From: Asticcacaulis sp. YBE204 | GTDB taxonomy: Bacteria; Pseudomonadota; Alphaproteobacteria; Caulobacterales; Caulobacteraceae | Length of the DNA stretch: 64,000 bases | Direction of reading: 5' to 3' | Assembly: GCF_000495855.1 (NCBI RefSeq) | Contig: NZ_AWGF01000001.1 | Location: 496,001 to 560,000 of the forward strand | Shown: positions 36,497 to 44,001 of the stretch, one piece after another | How the letters are laid out: every line of letters begins with the position of its first letter | How positions within the stretch are numbered: position 1 is the first letter of the stretch | Position numbers and translations under genes: made by a program | The notes under the pieces: model-generated | Databases searched by the model: none | Seen by the model: the letters and a program-made list of their open reading frames with translations, nothing else | What the model was told of the DNA's origin: nothing

Positions 36497-37891
36497 TTAA
36501 GACGGGTTTGCCGTCGGCAATTTAGCCTTTGCAGCCCAGCTGCTGACCCCATTACGCAACTCTGAAGCGGCGAGCGTCAAGGGCGGCCAGGCCGATTGGC
36601 CGCGGCTGTTGCGCAGCACAAATGTCAGGCGCGGCTCCGGATCGAAGTCGAAGCGCAGCACCCCGAAATTGACGTCCGAAACATAGGCCGGACGGACGCG
36701 CTGTTCCGGCTTGCGCGCAGCGTTGGCCAGTTCCGGGTCCTGCGCCAGCGGCGATGAGACGAGGTCGTAGAGATCGTACCCGCCCTTGTCCGCGCGTGGG
36801 ATGGCGTTCAATTCGCCGATATGGGTGTCACCGGACAGAAGCACCACGCCCTCGATCTTTTCGTCGCGGATGAAGTCGAACAGGGCATCGCGCTCGTGCA
36901 GAAACGCCGACCAGGAATCGCCGCCGGGCCCCTTGGCGTTCGACCAGCCCGACCCGCAGGCCAGGACCTTGAAACTGGCGCGGCTTTTTTTCAGCCCGTC
37001 TTTCAACCATTGAAGTTGTTTTGCACCCAGAAGCGTCTTTTGCGGTGCATCGGGCGCTGCGTTGGGGTCGCGATAATAGCGGCTGTCGAGCATGAAAAAG
37101 GCAACGTCGCCGTACGTAAAGGTGAAAAACACCCCCGGCGCATCCGGCAGGCCGTAACTAGGGTTGGCCCAGTATTTCCTGAAGCTGTTGAGCGCGATAT
37201 CCTTGACCGGATTGGTGCGGTCGTGGTCGTTCAGTCCATAGTCGTGGTCGTCCCAGATAGCCAGTTGCGGCACGCTGCGCAGGATCGGCTCCAGATTCGG
37301 TACCGAACGCTGCCAGCGCCACATCTCGTCCATGATCTGCGGTTCCAGCGTGTCGTGATAGACATTGTCGCCCAGCCACAGGAACAGGTCCGGGTCCTGC
37401 GCGGCGACGGCGTCCCAGATCGGCTGAACCTCGGCGGCCTGAATGCGGGTGCACGACCCGAAGGCGACGGTGAAGGGCTGGCGCTTGCCGACGATAGGCG
37501 CAGTGGTAAAATGGAACGGCGCCAGACGCTTCTGGTAACCGTCCGGCTGCCCGTCGATCTGCACACGATAGAAATAACGCGTGGCGGGCGTCAGGCCGGT
37601 CACGTCGATCAGGGCGATATAGTCGTTGTCGGGACCGGTCGCGACGCCGGCGCTCACCTTTGCACCGGTGAAATCGGGATTGGTCGCGTATTCGACGGCG
37701 ACGGTCGCCCGCGCCGAACAGCGCATGTGGATGCGCACACTGTCGGGTCCGATGGCCCCCAGCATCGGCCCCTGCATCAGGCGATAGGTGCTTTTCTGGC
37801 TCACGGCAGCGAACACCTTGCGCGGCAAGGCCGTCACGCCCGCCAGCATGGCGAAGGCGGAAGTCAGCAACTGACGACGAAACAGGGTCAT
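36497..37891 (-). CDS. phoD: PhoD-family alkaline phosphatase
   Basis: 464 residues with a twin-arginine type signal (LFRRQLLTSAFAMLAGVTAL), so probably exported folded by Tat. An N-terminal beta-sandwich domain (TYRLMQGPMLGAIGPDSVRI) precedes the metallophosphatase core with GSCTRI, LWLGDNVYHD, IWDDHDYGLND, MLDSRYYRD and LLSGDTHIGE. PhoD enzymes are calcium/iron phosphodi- and monoesterases used for phosphate scavenging. No Pho box was checked. It stands alone. Confidence 0.92.
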   Translation of the reverse strand: MTLFRRQLLTSAFAMLAGVTALPRKVFAAVSQKSTYRLMQGPMLGAIGPDSVRIHMRCSARATVAVEYATNPDFTGAKVSAGVATGPDNDYIALIDVTGLTPATRYFYRVQIDGQPDGYQKRLAPFHFTTAPIVGKRQPFTVAFGSCTRIQAAEVQPIWDAVAAQDPDLFLWLGDNVYHDTLEPQIMDEMWRWQRSVPNLEPILRSVPQLAIWDDHDYGLNDHDRTNPVKDIALNSFRKYWANPSYGLPDAPGVFFTFTYGDVAFFMLDSRYYRDPNAAPDAPQKTLLGAKQLQWLKDGLKKSRASFKVLACGSGWSNAKGPGGDSWSAFLHERDALFDFIRDEKIEGVVLLSGDTHIGELNAIPRADKGGYDLYDLVSSPLAQDPELANAARKPEQRVRPAYVSDVNFGVLRFDFDPEPRLTFVLRNSRGQSAWPPLTLAASELRNGVSSWAAKAKLPTANPS

Positions 37892-38017
37892 GGGCGGCTC
37901 CGGACAGACAGGCTGATAGTGATCCTATCGTGTATCGGCGTTTACGTAAGCTTGATGTCGGTTTTGTGAAACAACGCGCAGGGCAGCCTTGTTGAGCGAA
38001 CACACAAGACTGGAGCA

Positions 38018-38064
38018 TTCGTTTTTGTCTGGAAGTTTTGGAGCGGGTGAAGGGAATCGAACCC
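38018..38064. repeat. Partial duplicate of the tRNA-Gly 3' end
   Basis: TTTTGGAGCGGGTGAAGGGA and ATCGAACCC, plus about 15 flanking bases, repeat the 3' part of tRNA-Gly and its downstream flank (38098-38144) at a distance of 80 bp. The copy lacks the D-arm and anticodon arm. It resembles an integration or excision scar, or a short tandem duplication. Confidence 0.75.
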
Positions 38065-38118
38065 GGTTGGCGTCAGCCAACAAAGTCTAGAATTGAGGGT
38101 TCGTTTTCGTAGGAGTTT

Positions 38119-38192
38119 TGGAGCGGGTGAAGGGAATCGAACCCTCGTATTCAGCTTGGGAAGCTGCTGCTCTACCATTGAGCTACACCCGC
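38119..38192 (-). tRNA. tRNA-Gly(CCC)
   Basis: Acceptor arms GCGGGTG/CACCCGC, the D-arm AGCTCAATGGTAGAGC, anticodon loop TTCCCAA (CCC) and T-arm GAGGGTTCGATTCCCTT, with discriminator and CCA encoded. It closely matches the known bacterial glyU type. The last anticodon-stem pair (G-A) is a mismatch. Confidence 0.92.
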
Positions 38193-38287
38193 GTACCGTG
38201 CTGACGTCATTATCGTAACGCGACGCCGTTTCAAGCGAAAAATGCCCCCTGCGCGAAATCTGTGGATGGGCGAGTCTGACGCGTAGT

Positions 38288-38296
38288 TTATCCACA
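38288..38296 (+). promoter_or_regulatory. Perfect DnaA box upstream of gcrA
   Basis: TTATCCACA matches the consensus exactly. Two weaker neighbours (TGTGGAT at 38261-38268, TGTGGACAT near 38320) flank it. It lies about 190 bp before the gcrA start. DnaA is known to activate gcrA in Caulobacter crescentus. Confidence 0.65.
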
Positions 38297-38414
38297 GAAA
38301 CCACCAGATATAGTTTGCTGTGGACATATCCTATCAGGCGAAACACCAGATATTGCGTTTTTTAACCTTTTGTTTACGATTAGTAGGTGCCGGAACGATT
38401 TCATCAGGCCGAGC

Positions 38415-38419
38415 GAATC
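38415..38419. promoter_or_regulatory. GANTC (CcrM) methylation site in the gcrA upstream region
   Basis: GAATC, 63 bases before the gcrA start codon. CcrM-type methylation of GANTC regulates cell-cycle promoters in Caulobacterales. Whether this one is regulatory is inferred from position. Confidence 0.5.
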
Positions 38420-38481
38420 AATATCTAGTGGTTATGGTTTGGCGGCCGGCAGGTCGCCTGAGGGGACGGAGGCTTTAAGTT

Positions 38482-39003
38482 ATGAGCTGGACTGACGAAC
38501 GCGTTGAAACCCTGAAAAAGCTCTGGCAGGAAGGTCATTCCGCCAGCCAGATCGCCAAGACCCTCGGCGGCGTCACCCGTAATGCCGTGATCGGCAAGGT
38601 GCACCGTCTCGGCCTGTCGGGCCGTGCGGCTCCTTCGCAACCGGCGCGCCCGCTGTACAAGCCGGCGAAACCCCCGCGTCCCGCCGCTCAGGCGACACCT
38701 GCGCCGCAACCGGTCGCCCGCCGCGTCGCCGTAGAGCCCGTCGCCACCCGTCCGGTCGCGCAGGTTCCGGCTATCTCCAGCATTGAAGGCCCCGGCACGG
38801 CGACCGTCCTGACGCTGGGTGCCAAGATGTGCAAGTGGCCGATCGGCGATCCGTCGTCGGACGAATTCACCTTCTGCGGCCGCCGCGCCTCTGACGGCAT
38901 TCCCTACTGCGTAGAGCACTCGCGCGTCGCCTATCAGCCGCAGCAGAAGAAGAAAAAAGACACCGGTACGGACCTGTCGCGTTCGCTGCGCCGCTACCTG
39001 TAA
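38482..39003 (+). CDS. gcrA: GcrA cell-cycle regulator
   Basis: 173 residues. The N-terminus MSWTDERVETLKKLWQEGHS with ASQIAKTLGG and TRNAVIGKVHRLGL is the GcrA DNA-binding helix-turn-helix. A Pro/Ala-rich linker follows, then the conserved C-terminal sigma70-binding region (CKWPIGDPSSDEFTFCGRR, PYCVEHSRVAYQP). GcrA binds RNA polymerase with sigma70 and activates promoters with CcrM-methylated GANTC sites during S phase. DnaA boxes and a GANTC site lie upstream. The downstream terminator overlaps the next gene's ribosome site. Confidence 0.97.
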   Translation: MSWTDERVETLKKLWQEGHSASQIAKTLGGVTRNAVIGKVHRLGLSGRAAPSQPARPLYKPAKPPRPAAQATPAPQPVARRVAVEPVATRPVAQVPAISSIEGPGTATVLTLGAKMCKWPIGDPSSDEFTFCGRRASDGIPYCVEHSRVAYQPQQKKKKDTGTDLSRSLRRYL

Positions 39004-39019
39004 GTCAATTCGATTGTTT

Positions 39020-39067
39020 AAAATCCCCTTTCCGTCTATGGTCGCCATAGGTGGGGAGGGGATTTTT
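39020..39067 (+). terminator. Two-tier terminator after gcrA, overlapping the next gene's RBS
   Basis: The outer stem AAAATCCCCT/AGGGGATTTT (39020-39029, 39057-39066) encloses an inner hairpin CTATGG-TCG-CCATAG and ends in a T-run. The right arm contains the GGAGGGG ribosome-binding site of the gene starting at 39069, so read-through RNA would hide that site. Confidence 0.7.
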
Positions 39068-39068
39068 C

Positions 39069-39608
39069 ATGGACGATATGTTGCTGTGGACGCTAGTGTC
39101 GGCGGTCGCGACCGTCATGACGGCCCTGACAGGTGTGATTTTCTGGCTGTTGAGCCAGCATAATCAGGCCAAGACCGAAAAGGCCGAGTTCTATGTCGAG
39201 TTCACGCGGCGTTATAACAGTTCCGACATGCACGACGCGCTCTATCGCCTGATGCAGCACTATACGCAGAACCCAGACAATTTCGTCGAGCTGTACCTGT
39301 CGGAGTTCCTGTCGCACACGCAAAAAGGCTTCGAGATCGAGCGCTCGCGCCGTATCGTCAGCCGCTATTTCAACGACATCGCCGAGATGCGCCAGAACAA
39401 GCTGATCGACCGCAAGCTGGCGCGGATGCTGTGCAATTTTCAGGGGCTGAACATCTATTACAACGTCGTCGTGCCGATGAGCCGCGCGCGGTACGGCAAT
39501 TCCAAGACACGCGAACGCATCTATGCGGCCCTGCGCGCCATTCGCCCACATTTCGACGACGGCGGCTTCGGTCTGAGCATCGCGCCGGGAACCACAAAGG
39601 CCAGCTAA
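39069..39608 (+). CDS. Single-span membrane protein, DUF4760-like
   Basis: 179 residues from ATG 39069, which has GGAGGGG upstream. One N-terminal transmembrane helix (LLWTLVSAVATVMTALTGVIFW) is followed by a cytoplasmic helical domain with EFYVEFTRRYNSSDMHDALYRL and later IVSRYFNDIAEM, a pattern reminiscent of DUF4760. Function unknown. Its ribosome site sits in the gcrA terminator, so expression may depend on a promoter inside that hairpin or on RNA unfolding. Confidence 0.75.
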   Translation: MDDMLLWTLVSAVATVMTALTGVIFWLLSQHNQAKTEKAEFYVEFTRRYNSSDMHDALYRLMQHYTQNPDNFVELYLSEFLSHTQKGFEIERSRRIVSRYFNDIAEMRQNKLIDRKLARMLCNFQGLNIYYNVVVPMSRARYGNSKTRERIYAALRAIRPHFDDGGFGLSIAPGTTKAS

Positions 39609-39612
39609 AGCT

Positions 39613-40032
39613 TTATTTGCTGGGGCCGAATATATCGGGCGGCAAATTGAGGCTATCCTCAAAACTCACGTTTTCAAGGTAGGGTAGTTTTTCACGAACA
39701 GCGCTGCTACCAATCGGGATTGTGGGAACAGCTACGCATTCATACAAAGACGATTCTTCTGCATGAGACCGATGAGCATCCCGCCAATCATACACATATA
39801 GCCCTCTGATGGCGAATTCGGCGTAACCTTCAGGTCTGGGAACCGTGACGATAAGGCGTGCTTCCGTCGTGATGGGTAGGCTTAACAGGTTGGATTCCAA
39901 GGCTACCCAGTCCGTATCAGCTATTTCTTCCGGAAAAGGACCTTGGCCAGCGGTTAAAAAGACTGCGACAGCATCCTTCTTATCCTTGGCGCACCAGACG
40001 ATATCGAAGTCTGTGGGATAAGGTTTGGTCAA
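39613..40032 (-). CDS. Hypothetical protein translationally coupled to apaG
   Basis: 139 residues from a TTG at 40032 that overlaps the apaG TGA stop (TTGA). No family recognised. It reads as a soluble alpha/beta protein: KPYPTDFDIVWCAKDKKDAV, then TAGQGPFPEE and LIVTVPRPEGYAEFAIRGLY, with a proline-rich end (LPPDIFGPSK). Base composition is more A/T-rich than its neighbours. A longer frame to 40161 lies antisense-shifted within apaG and looks spurious. Orphan immunity-like or hypothetical accessory proteins have similar size; the role is open. Confidence 0.6.
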   Translation of the reverse strand: MTKPYPTDFDIVWCAKDKKDAVAVFLTAGQGPFPEEIADTDWVALESNLLSLPITTEARLIVTVPRPEGYAEFAIRGLYVYDWRDAHRSHAEESSLYECVAVPTIPIGSSAVREKLPYLENVSFEDSLNLPPDIFGPSK

Positions 40033-40430
40033 TTCAACACCCGCCGTGTTTCCGGCATGTCGAGCGAGAAGTCCGGGATCGTCACCTTGAGCCAGTGGCC
40101 GTCCTCGGTGACAAACATATAATGGCCGCCCATCGCGCCGGACGACGTATCGAGCGGGCAACCCGACGAATAGGCATAGCTTTCACCGGGTGCGATCAGC
40201 GGGGTCTCGCCGACCACGCCGACGCCTTCGACGGTCTGGATGCGGCCCAGCGCATCGGTAATCGTCCAGTGGCGGGTTTTCAGCCTCACCGCCGTCTCGC
40301 CGTCGTTTTTGAGCGTGATATGATAGGTCCACAGCCACTTGTTCTGAGCGATGGCATCGTCGCTGCGGGGGACGAACTGGACGCGAACGCTGACCGTAAC
40401 GTCGTGGGTGGTGGCCGAATAAAGCATCAT
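40029..40430 (-). CDS. apaG: ApaG domain protein
   Basis: 133 residues with the ApaG fibronectin-III-like fold: VSVRVQFVPRSDDA, WLWTYHITLKNDGE, the pyrophosphate-loop-like GVGVVGETPLIAPGE, and YSSGCPLDTSSGAMGGHY. Length and motifs match the family. ApaG has been linked to Co2+ resistance and Mg2+ efflux in enterobacteria, but its biochemical role is unsettled. It starts at ATG 40430 (ATGATG) and is coupled to the downstream small gene. Confidence 0.93.
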   Translation of the reverse strand: MMLYSATTHDVTVSVRVQFVPRSDDAIAQNKWLWTYHITLKNDGETAVRLKTRHWTITDALGRIQTVEGVGVVGETPLIAPGESYAYSSGCPLDTSSGAMGGHYMFVTEDGHWLKVTIPDFSLDMPETRRVLN

Positions 40431-40532
40431 TGCACCCTAAACCGCTTCGAAGCATTGATAAAGCCTTTGATATACTGAGAATCCTGTCTTAAATGCGTGT
40501 CCCAAGAATTACATAAGGCCTCGTCCGTTCCG

Positions 40533-41537
40533 ATGACGACCCCCGGTATCCTGCCCCTGCAATCCATCCGTGACCTCGTCGATCAGGGCGCGATCATGAG
40601 CGCTTCGAAGCTCGACGACGATCAGATCCAGCCGGCTTCGATCGATCTGCGTCTGGGGGCGCGAGCCTGGCGGGTGCGGGCGTCCTACCTGCCGCGCGGC
40701 AAGAAGGTTGTCGATCGCCTGCCGGACGTGGTGATGCACGAGATGGACCTGACGCGCGGCGCGGTGTTCGAGTCGGGCTGCGTCTATATCGCCGAATTGC
40801 AGGAGTTTCTCAGCCTGCCCGCAGGGATTTCAGCGCGCGCCAATCCGAAAAGCTCGACCGGCCGTGTCGATGTCTTCGTGCGCCTGCTGTCGGATCATGG
40901 CGATCTGTTCGACGATGTGCGCGAAGGCTACAAGGGCCCGATCTATGTCGAGATCGCGCCGCAGACCTTTTCGGTGCTGGCGCGGACGGGGACACGGCTG
41001 AACCAGTTGCGCCTGAAGACCGGCGAGGTGCCGAAGCTCAATACGGCGGATTGCGGCGTCGATCTGACCGGCGATCTGGTCGGCTATCGCGCACGCCGCC
41101 ATGCGGGGGTGATCGACCTCGACAACGTCGACGGGCACGATCCGCGCGACTTCTGGGAACCGCTGTACCAGAACAAGGGGCAGTTGCTGCTCGATCCGGG
41201 CGAGTTCTATATTCTGGCCTCGAAGACCGACGTCATCATCCCGGTCGATGAAGCCGCCGAGATGCTGCCGATCGACCCCAGTGTCGGCGAGTTCCGCGTC
41301 CACTATGCCGGGTTCTTCGATCCCGGCTTCGGCACGGAAGAGGCGGGCGGCACGGGCTCTAAGGGTGTGCTGGAGGTGCGCTGCCACGAAACGCCGTTCC
41401 TGCTCGAAGATGGGCAGATCGTCGCGCGTCTGGTTTACGAGCCGCTGACGGAAAAGCCGGAGCGGTTATATGGTCAGAGCGGGTCGCACTATCTGAAGCA
41501 AGGGCTGAAGTTGTCGAAGCATTTTAAGACTTGGTGA
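40533..41537 (+). CDS. dcd: dCTP deaminase, long alphaproteobacterial form
   Basis: 334 residues from ATG 40533. It deaminates dCTP to dUTP for thymidylate supply. GILPLQSIRDLVDQGAI and QIQPASIDLRLG mark the N-terminal substrate region. RANPKSSTGRVDVFVRLLSD carries the conserved Ser/Arg block of the dUTPase/DCD fold, and a second fold-like half ends with LEVRCHETPFLLEDGQIVAR. The double-length form is usual in alphaproteobacteria. It ends just before a hairpin. Confidence 0.9.
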   Translation: MTTPGILPLQSIRDLVDQGAIMSASKLDDDQIQPASIDLRLGARAWRVRASYLPRGKKVVDRLPDVVMHEMDLTRGAVFESGCVYIAELQEFLSLPAGISARANPKSSTGRVDVFVRLLSDHGDLFDDVREGYKGPIYVEIAPQTFSVLARTGTRLNQLRLKTGEVPKLNTADCGVDLTGDLVGYRARRHAGVIDLDNVDGHDPRDFWEPLYQNKGQLLLDPGEFYILASKTDVIIPVDEAAEMLPIDPSVGEFRVHYAGFFDPGFGTEEAGGTGSKGVLEVRCHETPFLLEDGQIVARLVYEPLTEKPERLYGQSGSHYLKQGLKLSKHFKTW

Positions 41538-41544
41538 CTTCTCT

Positions 41545-41574
41545 TCTCCCCGCGTGCGGGGAGAGGGGGTTTTG
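41545..41574 (+). terminator. Hairpin after dcd, related to the GC-rich repeats
   Basis: TCTCCCCGC/GCGGGGAGA followed by GGGGGTTTT. It acts as a terminator-like structure and resembles a single arm of the palindromic repeat family. Confidence 0.6.
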
Positions 41575-41658
41575 ATAAGGTTCTTCCTGTTCCCCATCGC
41601 TTTTTTGCGCAGAAGTAACGTCTGATGGACTGCCACACGCAGACCAGAGGAGGCGACT

Positions 41659-41874
41659 ATGGGCTTTATGATCGGCGATACGGTGCAACTGAAATCCGGC
41701 GGCCCGTCGATGACGGTTAACAATGTCGATCTGGACGACTACGTCTATTGCGACTGGTTCGATGAGCACGGCGACCGTCATTCCGACAAGTTCAAGGGCG
41801 ACCTGCTGCAAGGCGCAGCGCCCGCGCAAACGGCCGCGGAAGAGCCCGTGCCGGTGGCAACGCCAAGTTTATAA
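41659..41874 (+). CDS. YodC-family (DUF2158) small protein
   Basis: 71 residues with AGGAGG before ATG 41659. FMIGDTVQLKSGGPSMTVNN and YVYCDWFD match the DUF2158/YodC family, small SH3-like proteins of unknown function. The C-terminus is a Pro/Ala-rich tail. Confidence 0.88.
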   Translation: MGFMIGDTVQLKSGGPSMTVNNVDLDDYVYCDWFDEHGDRHSDKFKGDLLQGAAPAQTAAEEPVPVATPSL

Positions 41875-41879
41875 TCTCT

Positions 41880-42057
41880 TATACCTCCCTGCGCTTGCGC
41901 GGGGAGGGGGACCATTTGCGGAGCAAATGGTGGTGGGGTGTTTTGCCGAGATTCAGCGAACACTGCCGCGAGAAAGCAAGATACCCCACCACCACCACAT
42001 CTCACTTGCCTACGGCAAGCTCGTGCGGTCCCCCTTCCCGGCATAGCCAGGGAGGTA
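41880..42057. repeat. Palindromic repeat pair (CCTCCC/GGTGGGGT family)
   Basis: Left arm: TACCTCCCTGCGCTTGCGCG, GGGAGGGGGACC, GGTGGTGGGGT (to 41941). Right arm in inverse order: ACCCCACCACC (41980), GTGCGGTCCCCCTTCC, AGCCAGGGAGGTA (to 42057). The arms share outer and inner blocks but not the middle. Same architecture as the repeat around 50388-50550. Confidence 0.8.
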
Positions 42058-42066
42058 TGATTTTGT

Positions 42067-43017
42067 TTAGGCCGCTTTTTTTTCCGCCGTCGGGACCTCG
42101 ACACCGTCATCGAAATGCAGAACCTCGGCCTTTGACGCGTCCAGCGTGAAGCGCGGTTTGAGCGGCGACTTGTTGCCGTTGAAGCCGCCGCGCATCTTGA
42201 CGATCCGCGCGAAGACGACCTTGAACGGCTCAAGGAACTTCGGGGATTTCGACAGCGATGGATTCAAGCCGAACCAACGGCGCAGACAGCCGTTCGCATA
42301 GATGACATTGGCGCGCCAGATGGCTTTCGGCGTCATGAACTCGATCGACAGCGACACATTGACCGAGTCCTGATTGACGATGCGGTGCGGGGCGTTTTGC
42401 ACCCAGGTCAGCATCTGGCCCGGATGGAACTCGACCTTGGTCGCCTGCGCGTCCCATTCCGGCGAGAAGCGCAGTTGCTCGTCCGATTCGCGCAAGGCGA
42501 CACCTTCGAGGTCGTGATCCGAGACAAACGGTGCTTGCGGCGGATAGACATAGACGTGCTTGACGCCGCGAATCTGCCACAGGGTGACCAGCGGGATATC
42601 GAGGTGATAGAAGACATGCGCGCGCGGCGATGAGATCAGTAGCCCCAGATCCTGTTTCAGCGTCGTGACGCCCGACTTCGCCTTGATCTCGGCGAACATT
42701 GCGTCGCACAGCGCGCCGATCTCAGCGTCCGAATGGTTGACCTTGCGCAGGTTGAGCCACAAACGGCCGGCGCGAACGCCTTCCATCAGGGACCGCCCGT
42801 CGTGGTCGCCGCGTCGTCCCAGATACCACTGACCCCAGTTGGTCGGGTCGTAGCCCATGGTGAACACCTCCAGCTTGTCGCGCGGATAGCGGTCGATCAG
42901 GGCGATCAGGGCTTCGTCGGTGAATAGCGGGCTCTTGTCAACGTCGTGCGTAAATTGCAGGTTTTCTTTGGAAAACGCGGCCTTTTGCACGTCGGTCCAG
43001 TGAAGGAGGTCGGTCAT
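42067..43017 (-). CDS. Cupin-like/JmjC-type protein
   Basis: 316 residues. The core HVFYHLDIPLVTLWQIRGVK, YVYPP and FHPGQMLTWVQNAPHRIVNQ resembles a cupin_8/JmjC double-stranded beta-helix; His/Asp and a later His could bind Fe(II), but the full HxD...H triad is not certain. A 2-oxoglutarate-dependent hydroxylase or a sugar-modifying cupin are both possible. ATG 43017 overlaps the glycosyltransferase stop (TAATG), so it is the third gene of the GNAT-GT2-cupin operon. Confidence 0.7.
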   Translation of the reverse strand: MTDLLHWTDVQKAAFSKENLQFTHDVDKSPLFTDEALIALIDRYPRDKLEVFTMGYDPTNWGQWYLGRRGDHDGRSLMEGVRAGRLWLNLRKVNHSDAEIGALCDAMFAEIKAKSGVTTLKQDLGLLISSPRAHVFYHLDIPLVTLWQIRGVKHVYVYPPQAPFVSDHDLEGVALRESDEQLRFSPEWDAQATKVEFHPGQMLTWVQNAPHRIVNQDSVNVSLSIEFMTPKAIWRANVIYANGCLRRWFGLNPSLSKSPKFLEPFKVVFARIVKMRGGFNGNKSPLKPRFTLDASKAEVLHFDDGVEVPTAEKKAA

Positions 43018-44000
43018 TATCTACCTGCCGGATTGGGTTTCAGCAAAGCGGTGCCGTAAAAGCCGAGCTTATGGAACCAGATGAGTTTGCCCGCGCCCCG
43101 GGCAGCCTTGTCAAGGATACGCGCGGCGGCCTTCGAGCCGGTCGCGTAGAGCGCGACGCCTGCGCCGCCGAAGACGGTGGCCTGAACGAGGCCGTTGAGC
43201 ATCCAGTAGGCGCAGGTGAAGGGCTTCTTGATCTCGCCCGTCATGGCCGAGGTCGAGGGCCCCTGACCGTAGGCAAAGGCGCGCGGCAGGGTGTAGTTCA
43301 GCGTTGCGCGGCTTTCGGGGACGTCTTCCCAGACGAAGGCGTCGGCGGCCCAGACCATCTTTTTGCCTGCCGCCTTCATGCCGTAAAACAGCTTGTCGTC
43401 CTCACCGCCGCAATTGTTGCGGTTGGTGTCGAACACCTCGCCGTCGGGCAGGGCCGCGCGGCGCAGCAGCGAATTGCCGCAGCCGTAATAGTCGGGGATA
43501 GGGCCGCTTTCCGCCGGGCCGAAGCGCGAGAAGAAGGCTTCGAAATAGGGGCGGAATTTATCTGCGTCGCCCGAGCGCATCCCGAAAAGTGGGAACCGGT
43601 TTTCGGAATCAGATGCGCGTTCTAACAACAACCGCGCGGTGACGGGGCCGAACACCACATCGGCGTCGTAGGCCTTTTGCGTGGCGATCATCCTGGACGC
43701 CCAGTCGGCGGGGGCTTCTTCGTCGTCGTCGAGGAACAGGATGAAGTCGCCGGTCGCCGCGCTCAGCGCCGTGTTGCGGGCATTGGCGACGCCGGGACTC
43801 GGTTCGTGCAGATAGACCAGCGTCTGGCTATCCGGCGGCGTCAGAGCGGCGACCTGATCGCGCGCCGAGCCTTCGGGCGAGTTGTCGCAAACGATGACCT
43901 GCACCGGCACGGTGACGCCCGTTTGTGCGAACACCGAGGCCAGCGCCGTTTTAAGGCCTTGCGGTCGGCGGAAGGTCGGGATGATCAGGCTGACCGACAT
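43017..44000 (-). CDS. Family 2 glycosyltransferase
   Basis: 327 residues from ATG 44000. GT-A motifs: VSLIIPTFRRPQGLKTALAS, VIVCDNSPEG, FILFLDDDEEAP (DxD) and NRNNCGGEDDKLFYGMKAAG. A short hydrophobic C-terminal region may touch the membrane. It follows the GNAT gene after one base and is fused by overlap to the cupin gene. Probably builds a surface or holdfast-type polysaccharide; substrate unknown. Confidence 0.88.
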   Translation of the reverse strand: MSVSLIIPTFRRPQGLKTALASVFAQTGVTVPVQVIVCDNSPEGSARDQVAALTPPDSQTLVYLHEPSPGVANARNTALSAATGDFILFLDDDEEAPADWASRMIATQKAYDADVVFGPVTARLLLERASDSENRFPLFGMRSGDADKFRPYFEAFFSRFGPAESGPIPDYYGCGNSLLRRAALPDGEVFDTNRNNCGGEDDKLFYGMKAAGKKMVWAADAFVWEDVPESRATLNYTLPRAFAYGQGPSTSAMTGEIKKPFTCAYWMLNGLVQATVFGGAGVALYATGSKAAARILDKAARGAGKLIWFHKLGFYGTALLKPNPAGR

Positions 44001-44001
44001 A

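Noticed and set aside
38037-38100. Second complete tRNA-Gly beside the first
   Set aside because: Only the T-arm and acceptor end are present; D-arm and anticodon arm are missing, so it is a fragment.
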